Assembly: GCA_934512105.1 (NCBI GenBank)
Contig: CAKSWQ010000022.1
Span: 1-36,645, forward strand
DNA length: 36,645 nucleotides
Direction: 5' to 3'
Source of the DNA: an uncultured Faecalibacterium sp.
GTDB lineage: Bacteria; Bacillota; Clostridia; Oscillospirales; Ruminococcaceae
Under the pieces are notes generated by a model. That model saw only the letters and a list, made by a program, of their open reading frames with translations. It made no database searches and was not told where the DNA came from. Both the position numbers and the translations under genes were made by a program. Within the stretch, counting starts at the first letter, position 1; each line of letters starts with the position of its first letter. Below, one piece after another: positions 7,139 to 15,502 of this stretch.

Positions 7139-7693
7139 ATGGAATACAGACTGACTACCCCCTGCACCGCGCAGGATCTTGCCCCGCTGAAGGCGGGGGA
7201 TACCGTGCTGCTTTCCGGTGTGGTGTACACCGCCCGGGATCAGGCACACAAGCGGATGATGGAAGCGCTGGACAAGGGTGAGACCCTGCCCTTTGCACTG
7301 GAAGGCAGCGCCATTTATTATGTAGGCCCCACCCCGGAGCGCCCGGGCGAGGTCATCGGCTCGGCAGGGCCTACCACCAGCGGACGCATGGACGCCATGA
7401 GCCCCCGGCTGCTGGACCTTGGCAACAAGATCATGATCGGCAAGGGCAAGCGGGATGCCGCCGTCAAGGCGGCTGTGGTGCGCAACGGCGCGGTGTATCT
7501 GGCCGCGCTGGGCGGTGCCGGTGCGCTGATGGCCAAAAGCGTGCAGACGCTGGAAGTGATCGCATGGCCGGACTTGGGCTGTGAGGCGGTGCGCCGCCTG
7601 ACCGTGCAGGATATGCCCCTGACCGTTGTGCTGGACGCCCACGGCGGCGACCTGTACGAGGAAGGCCCTGCGGCCTATCTGGCTGCGCGGTAA
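7139..7693 (+). CDS. Class I fumarate hydratase, beta subunit (C-terminal domain type)
   Basis: A 184-residue partner of the preceding protein. It has the typical beginning of the C-terminal fumarase domain (AGDTVLLSGVVYTARDQAHKR), the SAGPTTSGRMD segment that forms part of the dicarboxylate site, and KGKRDAAV. It is separated from the alpha subunit by 13 bases containing AAGGAGG, so the two are translated from one message. In many bacteria these two parts are fused into one ~500-residue enzyme; here they are separate, as is usual in Clostridia and archaea. Confidence 0.92.
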   Translation: MEYRLTTPCTAQDLAPLKAGDTVLLSGVVYTARDQAHKRMMEALDKGETLPFALEGSAIYYVGPTPERPGEVIGSAGPTTSGRMDAMSPRLLDLGNKIMIGKGKRDAAVKAAVVRNGAVYLAALGGAGALMAKSVQTLEVIAWPDLGCEAVRRLTVQDMPLTVVLDAHGGDLYEEGPAAYLAAR

Positions 7694-7766
7694 ATTGCGC
7701 CCTTTGCACAAAACAGAGGCGGTGCAAAACCGGCAAAACAGCAGTTCTGTGCAGAGAAATATGGTT

Positions 7767-7780
7767 AGTTTAGCCAAACT
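7767..7780. promoter_or_regulatory. Possible operator upstream of the DtxR-type gene
   Basis: AGTTTAGCCAAACT is a near-perfect dyad (one mismatched pair) resembling DtxR/MntR boxes. It lies 13 bases upstream of the putative -35 of the regulator gene, so autoregulation is possible. This is inference from pattern and position. Confidence 0.4.
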
Positions 7781-7793
7781 TGCTGCGAATTAC

Positions 7794-7822
7794 TTGCATC
7801 AACCGCAAAAATGTGATATCCT
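7794..7822 (+). promoter_or_regulatory. Putative promoter of the DtxR-type regulator
   Basis: TTGCAT (7794-7799) and TATCCT (7817-7822) with 17-base spacing. The leader then contains a hairpin at 7831-7856 (CGACAG-A-GGG with CCC-CTGTCG) of unknown role, which does not match a riboswitch class I can recognise. Confidence 0.5.
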
Positions 7823-7899
7823 TTAACATACGACAGAGGGTACACATCCCCTGTCGGAAAAATCCCCCAGAGGGAATAAGGCAGGAGGCCGGACAAACC

Positions 7900-8289
7900 A
7901 TGCAGATCCACCAGTCCGCGGAAGATTATCTTGAAACGATCCTGATGCTGAGCCAGCGTATGGGCAAAGTGCGCTCCATTGACGTGGTCAATGAGCTGGG
8001 CTTTACCAAAGCCAGCGTGAGCATCGCCATGAAAAAGCTGCGGGAGAACGGCTATATCGCGGTGGACGGCGAAGGCAACCTGACCCTGCTGGAGCCCGGG
8101 CTGGAGATCGCCCAGCGCATTTACAGCCGCCACCAACTGCTGACCCACTTCTTTGTGCAGCTGGGCGTGGACGAGCAGACCGCCGCCGAGGACGCCTGCA
8201 AGGCAGAGCACATCCTCAGTGAGCAGACGCTGGAAAAGATCCGCGAAAGCGCCCTGCGCAACGATGCCGCCCATCCGCAGGCAAAGTAA
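7900..8289 (+). CDS. DtxR/MntR-family metal-dependent transcription regulator
   Basis: A 129-residue regulator. It opens with the family signature HQSAEDYLETIL, followed by a winged helix with recognition helix around TKASVSIAMKKLRENGYI, then the dimerisation region with metal-ligand type residues (E..H in the AEHILSEQTLEKI segment). It lacks the C-terminal SH3-like domain of full DtxR, as MntR-type proteins do. It probably senses Fe2+ or Mn2+. ATG at 7900 is chosen because the DtxR motif starts there and AGGAGG is at 7883-7888; a longer frame starting at 7780 would overlap the promoter. No transporter is adjacent. A candidate box lies upstream, and a box of similar style precedes the HMA gene at 31971. 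Confidence 0.85.
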   Translation: MQIHQSAEDYLETILMLSQRMGKVRSIDVVNELGFTKASVSIAMKKLRENGYIAVDGEGNLTLLEPGLEIAQRIYSRHQLLTHFFVQLGVDEQTAAEDACKAEHILSEQTLEKIRESALRNDAAHPQAK

Positions 8290-8306
8290 TATGATTTCAA
8301 AAGACA

Positions 8307-8337
8307 CCGGAGCGCCGAAAGACGTTCCGGCGTTTTT
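8307..8337 (+). terminator. Terminator after the DtxR-type gene
   Basis: An 8-bp stem CCGGAGCG/CGTTCCGG (one G-U pair), 8-base loop, then CG and five T residues. It lies 17 bases after the stop codon. Confidence 0.8.
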
Positions 8338-8374
8338 GCTTTTTATAGCGAAGAAATTCGTGCCGCAAATGCCG

Positions 8375-8502
8375 TTTCCCGCTACGACCCTTCCCGTGAA
8401 AATGGGATAACGGAGCGTCCGCAGACGCTCCGTTATCCCGAAATTAAAAAGAATCCTTCCGCTGAATAGGACCAAAGTTCAACGGAGGCCATTTTAAATC
8501 GT
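8375..8502 (+). repeat. 128-bp two-hairpin intergenic element, copy B
   Basis: Flank TTTCCCGCTACGACCC..CCGTGAAAA; hairpin 1 with perfect 16-bp arms at 8404-8419 and 8424-8439 around CGCA; AT-rich spacer; CCGCTGAAT; an imperfect hairpin 2; and tail TTTTAAATCGT. Near the loop the stem is identical to copy A (CGGAGCGTC), but the outer seven base pairs differ on both arms. The 8290-8655 gap holds the terminator, this element and the promoter of the next gene, and no additional gene. Confidence 0.85.
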
Positions 8503-8538
8503 CTTGCGCTCTTTTTTGTATGAAATTTTCAGTTTTCG

Positions 8539-8567
8539 TTGCATATTTGTTATGGATTTGGTACAAT
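8539..8567 (+). promoter_or_regulatory. Sigma-A promoter of the diguanylate cyclase gene
   Basis: TTGCAT (8539-8544) and TACAAT (8562-8567) with the optimal 17-base spacing, about 90 bases before the ATG at 8656. Confidence 0.7.
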
Positions 8568-8655
8568 AAGTCTGTGCGAAAAAGGAACGATAGAAGAACG
8601 GAAAAGGGTCGGGACGGCACAAAGCCGCCTTAAGAAAAAAGGAGAGCATTGCAGC

Positions 8656-9816
8656 ATGGATGCTATTGCGCATACTCAGGTCAGTGCGGTCTGTCTGGTC
8701 ACGCTGGCGGTTTTGCTGCGGGCGCAGCAGAAAATGCGGGATAAAAGTCTGCCCGGGCGGCTGTTCACGGCGCTGCTGTGGTCTGCCGGGGCGCTGACGC
8801 TGGTGGACTATAACAGTGCGCTGGCGCAGCTGGGCGCGTGGCAGGAACTGGGCATTCCCCTGACCTACCGGTTGAACGCCGGGGGCAGCATTTTGTTTTA
8901 TCTATTGGCGGCGTGGTGCTGCCAGCTGGTGTTTTTGTATGTGGAGGCAGAGCTGGGACATATATGGATGGAGGACAACCGCAGGCTGGCGCTCAGCGCC
9001 GCGCCGCTGGCGCTGCTTTTACTGGCGCTGCTGACGGCGCGGGACGAAAACGGCTTCTGTTATCTGGATGCAGAGGGGCTGCGAGGCAGTACCCTGTTCT
9101 GGGGGCCGAAGCTGGTGGGGCTGCTCTATCTGGCAGCTGCCTTTCTCCGTTGCAGCTGGACGCTGAGCCACTGGAAGCAGGAGACCCCCAAAGAGGAGCT
9201 GAAGACCCTGCTGCTGCTTGCGCTTATGCCGGCGGCAGGCTTTCAGCTGCAGGGCTGGCTGCCCGGGCGGGGGCTGCTGTGCTGCGGCATTACGCTGGGG
9301 CTGGTGTGCGTGTATGTGCTGGTGCTGCAGACCAAGTTCACGGTGGACACCCTGACCGGCGTCAGTAACCGCATCGTGGCGCTGCGGTATCTGGAAAGCG
9401 AGCTGCCCTACTATCGCCGCCACCCCAACCGCTCGCTGCATTTCCTCATGATGGACATGGATCACTTCAAGCACATCAACGATGAATACGGCCACTTGGA
9501 GGGCGATGCCGCACTGGTGCTGCTGGCGGGCATTTTGAAAAAGGTGTGTGCCAACTATAACGGCGTGCTGGCGCGCTATGGCGGCGATGAATTCTGCATC
9601 GCCTGCGGCTGCAACAGCGTGGAGGTGCGCACTCTGATCGCCTCCATCCAGCGGGAGCTGGACGCAGCCAACGCCGCCTCCGGCAAGCCCTATCAGATCG
9701 AGATCAGCATCGGCTGCGCCCGCCTTGAGCCGGACATTGCCACCGTGCACGATCTGATCGATAAGGCCGATCAGGAGATGTACCACCTCAAGACCCGCAA
9801 GCGCGGCACTTCCTGA
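8656..9816 (+). CDS. Membrane-bound GGDEF diguanylate cyclase
   Basis: A 386-residue protein with about six or seven hydrophobic helices in the first 228 residues and a GGDEF domain after them. The domain begins with DTLTGVSNR (231-239), has the metal-binding MDMDHFKHIND segment (266-276) and an intact GGDEF active site (309-313), so it should make cyclic di-GMP from GTP. No RxxD inhibitory site is present five residues before GGDEF, which suggests no classical product inhibition. The membrane part is not a domain I recognise and may sense a signal. ATG at 8656 follows AAGGAGAG and lies after the promoter. It is monocistronic by appearance. No cyclic di-GMP receptor or phosphodiesterase is visible nearby. 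Confidence 0.9.
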   Translation: MDAIAHTQVSAVCLVTLAVLLRAQQKMRDKSLPGRLFTALLWSAGALTLVDYNSALAQLGAWQELGIPLTYRLNAGGSILFYLLAAWCCQLVFLYVEAELGHIWMEDNRRLALSAAPLALLLLALLTARDENGFCYLDAEGLRGSTLFWGPKLVGLLYLAAAFLRCSWTLSHWKQETPKEELKTLLLLALMPAAGFQLQGWLPGRGLLCCGITLGLVCVYVLVLQTKFTVDTLTGVSNRIVALRYLESELPYYRRHPNRSLHFLMMDMDHFKHINDEYGHLEGDAALVLLAGILKKVCANYNGVLARYGGDEFCIACGCNSVEVRTLIASIQRELDAANAASGKPYQIEISIGCARLEPDIATVHDLIDKADQEMYHLKTRKRGTS

Positions 9817-9831
9817 AACAAAGAAAGCACC

Positions 9832-9910
9832 TGCAACCCTTCCCATAAAAAATGCAATACCGGAGCGTCCGCAGACGCTCCGGTATTGCTCTATATAAAA
9901 ATATATTTTC
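9832..9910 (+). repeat. Truncated copy C of the 128-bp element (hairpin 1 only)
   Basis: It carries the left flank remnant (ACCCTTCCCATAAAA), a perfect 16-bp hairpin with arms at 9854-9869 and 9874-9889 around CGCA, and the AT-rich spacer ending in TTTTCCGCT. The second hairpin and tail are absent. Compared with copy A, the stem has G-to-A on one arm matched by C-to-T on the other, so pairing is kept. It lies just after the diguanylate cyclase stop and could also act as a weak terminator. Confidence 0.8.
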
Positions 9911-9994
9911 CGCTCTGCCCTTGCATCCCGGGGTGGAACGCGGTATTCTTATAGAATAGACCGGAACCGCGACAGCACAGGGGAGGGAGACCAC

Positions 9995-12900
9995 ATGGAC
10001 GCACAGGAGATCCGCGCATTGCTGGGCAAAAGCATCTTTGAGCGGGCACAGAAGTACCGCAAGCGCATCCTGCAAAGCAGCTGCACCACCAACGAGGACG
10101 GGGTGCGGCACCTGACAGCGCTGGTGCAGGGCAGCGGGCCGGACTGCTATTATACGCAGGTCTGGCTGCGGGAAAACGGCAGCTTTGTCAGCGCCTCCTG
10201 CGACTGCCCCTATAACCAGAACGGCGACGGCACCTACTGCAAGCATATCGGCGCGCTGCTATTGCAGGACGCGGAAAAGAACCCGCCTGCCCCGGAAAAA
10301 AAGCCCGAGAACATCCCCGGGGTGCAGCGGGGTGTTGCCGGGCTGAACCCGGAGCCCCGCAAGGATAGTTACAGCGCCGGGCTGGATATGCTGTTTGGCC
10401 GCAAGTGGCGGGGCGAGGAGCCGGAAACCGACTATGCAGCCCAGCTGCTGCTGGAGCGCTACCAGCGGGAGGATGCACAGCAGCAGCCCCAGCCTGCCGC
10501 CCAGCGCACCGGTTTTGCCCTGCTGGAACCGGAGCTTACGGCGCACAATGGCCGTGTCTGGCTGCGGCTGCGGGTCTCGGACGGCATCGGCGGGCGGCAG
10601 TACCTGATAAAAAGCATCCCGCATTTTCTGGATGCGATCGAGCGGGGCGAAAGCGTCAGCTACGGTAAATCGCTGGCCTTTGTGCACCGGTGGGACGCCT
10701 TTGCCCCGGACGCACAGCAGCTGCTGCGGCTGCTGCGCCGTCAGGTGAGCGCCCGGCAGGAGATCGAAGCGGAAGGCCCGAACCGCTCTGCGTGGGAGAA
10801 AGGCCCGGCGGGCGGTCTGCCGCTGACCGGCGAGGGGCTGGATGCCCTTGTGGAGCTTTACGCCGCCGAGGGCGTTGTGGGCGGCTACACCCTTAAAGAG
10901 GGTCTGCCGGTCATCAGCCTGAAGGTGGAGCGCCGCAAGGGCGGCGTGCAGCTGAGCTGTACCCCGGCACTCAGCGGGGTGCAGGGGCTGGACTATGCCT
11001 ATCTGCTGGGCGAAAACACCCTTTGGCGGATGCAGCGGGAGGAGTGCCGCCGGGTGCTGCCGGTGCTGGAGACCTTTGGCGGGCGCAGTTTGTTCTTTAC
11101 CAGCGCGGACGCCGCCGCCTTTTGCAGCTATGTGCTGCCGGAGCTGGGCAACCGGGTCAACATCGTGGACCCCGACCGGCTATTGCTGAACCAGATCCCG
11201 CTGGAACCGGTGGTGCAGTTTTATCTGGACGCCGACCGGGGGCTTACCGTCACGGCGTACCCGGTCTTTCTGTACGGGGAGGACAGGGTGGCCCCCGGCG
11301 AGCCGGTGCCGCCGGATCTTTTGCGGGATGCCCGCACCGAGAACCGGGCAAAGCGGCTGCTGGAAACCTATCTGGAACCCCAGACCGGCAAGCCGGGATA
11401 TTACAGCATTTCCGGGGAGGAAGCGCTTTTCCAGCTGCTGGAAGAGGGCATTCCCGCCCTGCTGGCCATGGGCGAGGTGTACCAGACCGATGCCTTCCGC
11501 AACCTGCAAGCCGCCCCGCCTAAAATTTCGGTAGGGGTGTCGGTGCACGGCAGCGTGCTGGACTTGGAAGTGGATACCGGCGCCTTCCCGGTGGAGGAGC
11601 TGCGGGAACTTTTGCAGTCTCTGCACCAGAAAAAGCGCTACCACCGCCTGCGGGACGGCAGTCTGCTGCGGCTGGACGACAGTCTGGAAGGGCTGGACGA
11701 ACTGAACGACACGCTGGAACTTTCCGGCGCAAAGCTGAAGGACGGCCACGCCGCCCTGCCGCTCTACCGTGCCCCTACGCTGGACTGGGCGCTTTCGGGG
11801 CAGAACGGCCTGCGGTTCGACCGGGACGATGCTTTCCGGCGCATCAGCCGCAGCTTCCACGCCGTGCGGGACAGCGAATATACCCCGCCGCTCTCCCTGC
11901 AAAAGACCCTGCGCAAATACCAGCGGGACGGCTACCGCTGGCTGCGCACACTGGACGGCTACGGCATGGGCGGCATTCTGGCCGATGATATGGGTCTGGG
12001 CAAGACCGTTCAGGTGCTCAGCTACCTGCTGGCCATGAAGGAGGGCGGGCAGCAGCTGCCCAGCCTCATCGTCTGCCCGGCGTCGCTGGTGCTGAACTGG
12101 CAGGAGGAATGCCAGAAGTTCACCCCGCAGCTGCAAAGCGTTGCCATGGACGGCGATGCTGCCCACCGCGCCGCGCTGGTCGATGGGTGGGCGCAGGCGG
12201 ACATCGTCATCACCAGCTACGACCTGCTGCGCCGGGACGAAAAACTGTATGCCGGGCAAAGCTTCTACGCCTGCATTCTGGACGAGGCACAGGCCATCAA
12301 GAACCACACCACCCAGAAATATAAGGCGGTGTGCCGGGTGAACAGCCGGGTGCGCTTTGCGCTGACCGGCACCCCGGTGGAGAACCGCTTGGGCGAATTG
12401 TGGAGCATCTTCTCCTTTTTGATGCCCGGGTATCTGCCCCCGTACAAGACCTTCTGCGCCCGGTTTGAAAAGCCCATCGTGCAGGACGAGGATGCCAACG
12501 CCGTGCGGCGGCTGAACCAGTTCACCGGGCCGTTCATCCTGCGGCGCATGAAGTCCGAGGTGCTGCGGGAGCTGCCGCCCAAAACCGAGAATCTGCGCCG
12601 CGTTGAGCTGGAAACGGAGCAGCGCAAGCTGTATCTGGCGGCGGTGGTGGACGCCCGCGAAAAGCTGCGGGCGGCAAAGCCGGAGGACAAGATGACCGTG
12701 TTTGCCGTGCTGATGCGGCTGCGGGAGATCTGCTGCGACCCGCGCCTTGTGGCAGACAACTGGACCGGCAGCAGCGCCAAGCTGGAAGCCTGTCTGGAAC
12801 TTGTCACCGAGGCGGTGGCGGGCGGGCACCGCATTCTGCTGTTCAGCCAGTTCACCTCCATGCTGGAACTGCTGGCAAAGCGGCTGGACGAAGCCGGGGT

Positions 12901-13291
12901 GAGCCACTTCACCCTGCAAGGCTCTACCCCCAAGCCGGTGCGTGCCGAGCAGGTGCGCCGGTTCAATCAGGGCGAGGCAGACGTCTTTCTCATCTCGCTG
13001 CGGGCGGGCGGCACGGGTCTCAACCTGACCGCCGCCGATATCGTTATCCACTACGACCCGTGGTGGAACCTTGCCGCGCAGAATCAGGCCACCGACCGCG
13101 CCTACCGCATCGGTCAGCGCAACCCGGTACAGGTGTACCGGCTGATCGCGCAGGACACCATTGAGGAAAAGATCGTGGAGCTGCAACAGGCCAAGCAGTC
13201 GCTGGCCGACACCGTTACCGGCGGGGCAGACGGCGCGATTTTGTCCATGAACCCCGAACAGCTGCTGCAGCTGCTGGGAGAAGAAGCATAA
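9995..13291 (+). CDS. SWIM zinc-finger SNF2/Rad54-family helicase
   Basis: A 1098-residue SF2 ATPase. A SWIM zinc finger lies at the N-terminus (C69-x-C71-x10-C82-x-H84). The SNF2 motor occupies about residues 620-1090: Walker A ADDMGLGKT near 663, DEAQ box near 762, LTGTPVENRLGELWS near 790 and the helicase C domain with GGTGLNLTAADIVIHYDPWWN near 1006 and DRAYRIGQ after it. The middle 500 residues are a poorly conserved substrate-side region. Such proteins are ATP-driven DNA translocases that may remodel DNA-bound complexes; the exact role is not known from sequence. GGGAGGGA precedes ATG 9995. A dipeptidase gene follows 15 bases later on the same strand, so both may share a transcript although functions look unrelated. 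Confidence 0.9.
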   Translation: MDAQEIRALLGKSIFERAQKYRKRILQSSCTTNEDGVRHLTALVQGSGPDCYYTQVWLRENGSFVSASCDCPYNQNGDGTYCKHIGALLLQDAEKNPPAPEKKPENIPGVQRGVAGLNPEPRKDSYSAGLDMLFGRKWRGEEPETDYAAQLLLERYQREDAQQQPQPAAQRTGFALLEPELTAHNGRVWLRLRVSDGIGGRQYLIKSIPHFLDAIERGESVSYGKSLAFVHRWDAFAPDAQQLLRLLRRQVSARQEIEAEGPNRSAWEKGPAGGLPLTGEGLDALVELYAAEGVVGGYTLKEGLPVISLKVERRKGGVQLSCTPALSGVQGLDYAYLLGENTLWRMQREECRRVLPVLETFGGRSLFFTSADAAAFCSYVLPELGNRVNIVDPDRLLLNQIPLEPVVQFYLDADRGLTVTAYPVFLYGEDRVAPGEPVPPDLLRDARTENRAKRLLETYLEPQTGKPGYYSISGEEALFQLLEEGIPALLAMGEVYQTDAFRNLQAAPPKISVGVSVHGSVLDLEVDTGAFPVEELRELLQSLHQKKRYHRLRDGSLLRLDDSLEGLDELNDTLELSGAKLKDGHAALPLYRAPTLDWALSGQNGLRFDRDDAFRRISRSFHAVRDSEYTPPLSLQKTLRKYQRDGYRWLRTLDGYGMGGILADDMGLGKTVQVLSYLLAMKEGGQQLPSLIVCPASLVLNWQEECQKFTPQLQSVAMDGDAAHRAALVDGWAQADIVITSYDLLRRDEKLYAGQSFYACILDEAQAIKNHTTQKYKAVCRVNSRVRFALTGTPVENRLGELWSIFSFLMPGYLPPYKTFCARFEKPIVQDEDANAVRRLNQFTGPFILRRMKSEVLRELPPKTENLRRVELETEQRKLYLAAVVDAREKLRAAKPEDKMTVFAVLMRLREICCDPRLVADNWTGSSAKLEACLELVTEAVAGGHRILLFSQFTSMLELLAKRLDEAGVSHFTLQGSTPKPVRAEQVRRFNQGEADVFLISLRAGGTGLNLTAADIVIHYDPWWNLAAQNQATDRAYRIGQRNPVQVYRLIAQDTIEEKIVELQQAKQSLADTVTGGADGAILSMNPEQLLQLLGEEA

Positions 13292-13306
13292 AGGAGTGTA
13301 TCTATC

Positions 13307-14296
13307 ATGAAGGTTTGGGATCTGCATTGCGATACCCTGTACGAGCTGCGCCGCGCCGAAAAGGCGGGCGTACCCAAAAGCTTTTTGCACAACGATCTGC
13401 ATATCGACCTTGAAAAATTGCAGCAGGGGGATTATCTGCTGCAATGCTTTGCGGCCTATGTGGATCTGGCCGACTCCGCTCCCGGGGCCGACCCGCTGGT
13501 AAGCGTGCTGGAAGAGATCGACATCTTCAAGCGGCTCATGGCGGCTTACCCGGAAAAGATCGCCCCGGTGTACACCGCCGCCGACCTTGAGCGCAACCGC
13601 GCCGAGGGCAAGCTCAGCGCCATGCTGACGGTGGAAGAGGGCGGCTGCTGCAAGGGCAGTCTGGGCGTGCTGCGGCGGCTGCAGGAGCTGGGCGTGCGCA
13701 TGATGACCCTGACATGGAACTACCCCAACGAGCTGGCAGCCCCCAACGCAAACCCCGGCGGGCCGCTGGTGCCCAACACCGAGACCGGCCTGACCGAGCG
13801 GGGCTTTGCCTTTTTGGAGGAGATGGAAAAACTGCACATCACCGCAGACGTGAGCCACCTTTCCGATAAGGGCTTCTGGGACATCGTAAACCACAGCACC
13901 CGCCCCTTTGCGGCAAGCCACTCCAACTGCCGTGCCCTGTCGCCCCACAACCGCAACCTGACCGATGAGATGATCCGCGCAATGGCGGAAAAGGGCGGCA
14001 TTGCGGGGCTGAACTACTGCGCCTCCTTTGTGGACGCAGACTCGGCACACCCGAAGCTTTGCCGCAGCACGGTGGAGCGGCTGGCAAAGCACGCGGCACA
14101 CTTCAAGCAGGTGGGCGGTATTGAGGTCATAAGCCTTGGCAGCGACTTTGACGGTATCGGCGGCCAGCACGAGCTGGAAACGGCGGCAGATATGCCGCTG
14201 CTGGCCGAGGCACTGCGCCGCGAGGGCTTTACCGAGGACGAGGTGGAGGCCATCTACTGGCGCAACGCCTACCGCTTCTTTAAAAACAACCTGTAA
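13307..14296 (+). CDS. Membrane dipeptidase (peptidase family M19)
   Basis: A 329-residue zinc dipeptidase of the renal-dipeptidase type, which hydrolyses dipeptides with broad specificity including D-residues at the C-terminal position. Zinc ligands are visible: H7 and D9 in DLHCDT, an acidic residue in TVEEGG (E110/E111), H184 in DVSHLS and H205 in AASHSN. The late SDFDG motif (near 14151) is also typical. There is no signal peptide, so it is probably cytoplasmic, and length is normal. AAGGAG at 13290-13295 overlaps the end of the helicase gene, showing tight coupling. A role in peptide use is inferred. Confidence 0.93.
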   Translation: MKVWDLHCDTLYELRRAEKAGVPKSFLHNDLHIDLEKLQQGDYLLQCFAAYVDLADSAPGADPLVSVLEEIDIFKRLMAAYPEKIAPVYTAADLERNRAEGKLSAMLTVEEGGCCKGSLGVLRRLQELGVRMMTLTWNYPNELAAPNANPGGPLVPNTETGLTERGFAFLEEMEKLHITADVSHLSDKGFWDIVNHSTRPFAASHSNCRALSPHNRNLTDEMIRAMAEKGGIAGLNYCASFVDADSAHPKLCRSTVERLAKHAAHFKQVGGIEVISLGSDFDGIGGQHELETAADMPLLAEALRREGFTEDEVEAIYWRNAYRFFKNNL

Positions 14297-14453
14297 TAAC
14301 CTGAAAAAATGCAAAAAAGTGCCCGGAGATGCCCTGCTGTGCGCGGGTATCCCGGGCTGTGTATTGCCCTGCGAGGGGAGGTTTTATATGGTCTGAGGCG
14401 CGCGTCCCCTGAAAAAGAACAAACGACTTGGAAAGATAAGAGGAATTATAACA
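14297..14453 (+). promoter_or_regulatory. Structured leader upstream of the TauE/SafE gene (unassigned)
   Basis: No gene lies here. Two stem-loops are visible: 14321-14356 (GCCCGG-A-GATGCCC pairing with GGGTATC-CCGGGC, 13 pairs with one G-U) and a longer-looped pair AGGGGA/TCCCCT at about 14374-14410. Neither is followed by a T-run, so they do not look like terminators. The segment is not one of the riboswitch classes I can recognise by consensus. Confidence 0.35.
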
Positions 14454-15227
14454 ATGGGTATCACAATCTCGCCGTGGATGATGGCGTTTCTCATTCTGAT
14501 GACCGGCTTTGCAGGCTTTGTGGATTCGGCAGCCGGCGGCGGCGGGCTGATCAGCCTGCCGGCCTATCTGTTCGCCGGTCTGCCGCCCCACTACACCTAT
14601 GCCACCAATAAGTTCAGCGCCGCCTGCGGCACCACCTTTGCCACGGCAAACTTTTTCAAAAGCGGTGCCATAAACGTGAAGGTGGGCGTTCTTGCAGCCA
14701 TCGGCAGCTTTGCGGGCAGTGCGCTGGGCGCGCACATCGTGCTGCTGCTCAGTGACGAGGTGCTGCGCACCATGATGTTCATCATCCTGCCGGTGGCGGC
14801 GGTCATCATTCTGTGGCAGCGCAACCTGCCGGACGAGAACCGGGACGACGGCACGCTGGACCTGAAAAAAATCTTACTGGCGCTGGCCATCGGCTTTGGC
14901 ATCGGCCTGTACGACGGCGTCGTGGGCCCGGGCACCGGCACCTTTGCCATCATTGCCTTTACCACCCTGATGGGCTTTGACCTGCGCACCGCCAACGGCA
15001 ACGGCAAGGTGCTCAACTTGGCCAGCAACTACGCCAGCCTGTTCACCTACCTGATGAACGGTCTGGTGGTGTTCCACATCGCCATCCCCTGCGCTATCAG
15101 CAACATTCTGGGCAACCTGCTGGGCTCTCACTTCGCCCTGAAAAAGGGTGCCCGCTTCATCCGTCCCATGATGCTGGTGGTGCTGGTTCTGCTGCTGGGC
15201 AAGCTGCTCTCGGACGCGGTGCTGTAA
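14454..15227 (+). CDS. TauE/SafE-family (DUF81) membrane permease
   Basis: A 257-residue integral membrane protein with about eight hydrophobic segments in two similar halves. It has the typical first-repeat sequence GFVDSAAGGGGLISLPAYL and the second-repeat GIGLYDGVVGPGTGTF. The family exports or imports small sulfur-containing or organic anions such as sulfite, sulfoacetate or taurine products; the substrate cannot be read from sequence. AAGAGGA at 14438-14443 precedes ATG 14454. It stands alone between the dipeptidase and a repeat cluster, preceded by a 157-base structured leader that may control it. Confidence 0.88.
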   Translation: MGITISPWMMAFLILMTGFAGFVDSAAGGGGLISLPAYLFAGLPPHYTYATNKFSAACGTTFATANFFKSGAINVKVGVLAAIGSFAGSALGAHIVLLLSDEVLRTMMFIILPVAAVIILWQRNLPDENRDDGTLDLKKILLALAIGFGIGLYDGVVGPGTGTFAIIAFTTLMGFDLRTANGNGKVLNLASNYASLFTYLMNGLVVFHIAIPCAISNILGNLLGSHFALKKGARFIRPMMLVVLVLLLGKLLSDAVL

Positions 15228-15228
15228 G

Positions 15229-15417
15229 CCACCCCCTCAGTCTTTGCTGCGCAAAGCCAGATTCCCCCTTTTGTCACCTGCGGCGACATCTTCCCCCGGC
15301 CGGGGGAAGTCGGCCCTCAAGGGGACGCCTTTTGAGGCGGAGATAAACTTTCCGGCATTGCCAAAGCCGTCCCCTTGGGGAAGGTGGCATCGCCGTAGGC
15401 GATGACGGAAGGGGTTT
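15229..15417. repeat. Palindromic repeat cluster after the TauE/SafE gene
   Basis: Contains a degenerate copy beginning CCCCCTCAGTC at 15231, hairpins such as CTTCCCCCGGCCGGGGGAAG around 15290-15309, and a clear inverted copy at 15367-15414 with the internal hairpin CATCGCC/GGCGATG. The linker AAACTTTCCGGCATTGCCAAAG resembles those of the other clusters. No gene is seen in 15228-15502. Confidence 0.75.
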
Positions 15418-15430
15418 GACTATTCCTCCC

Positions 15431-15469
15431 ACAAAAAACAGGTCGGACAGCCCGCGGGCTGCCCGACCT
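15431..15469 (-). terminator. Terminator of the secreted-protein gene (probably bidirectional)
   Basis: A long near-perfect palindrome (AGGTCGG-A-CAGCCCG with CGGGCTG-C-CCGACCT) at 15440-15469. Read on the minus strand it is followed by TGTTTTTTG, the expected T-run for the gene ending at 15503. Confidence 0.88.
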
Positions 15470-15502
15470 TGTGTTTGATAAAAGTGATCCTTGCGGGTAG
15501 GG

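Noticed and set aside
7780..7899. Longer N-terminus for the DtxR-type regulator
   Set aside because: The extension covers the promoter and a leader hairpin. Family similarity begins exactly at the ATG at 7900, which has AGGAGG upstream.
11180..14314. A very long open frame on the minus strand (over 1000 codons) across the helicase and dipeptidase genes
   Set aside because: It is the shadow of two clearly recognisable plus-strand genes in GC-rich DNA. It has no ribosome site or recognisable domain. Similar long antisense frames opposite glgP (33167-35527) and the SDR-rpoD genes (18872-21421) were rejected for the same reason.
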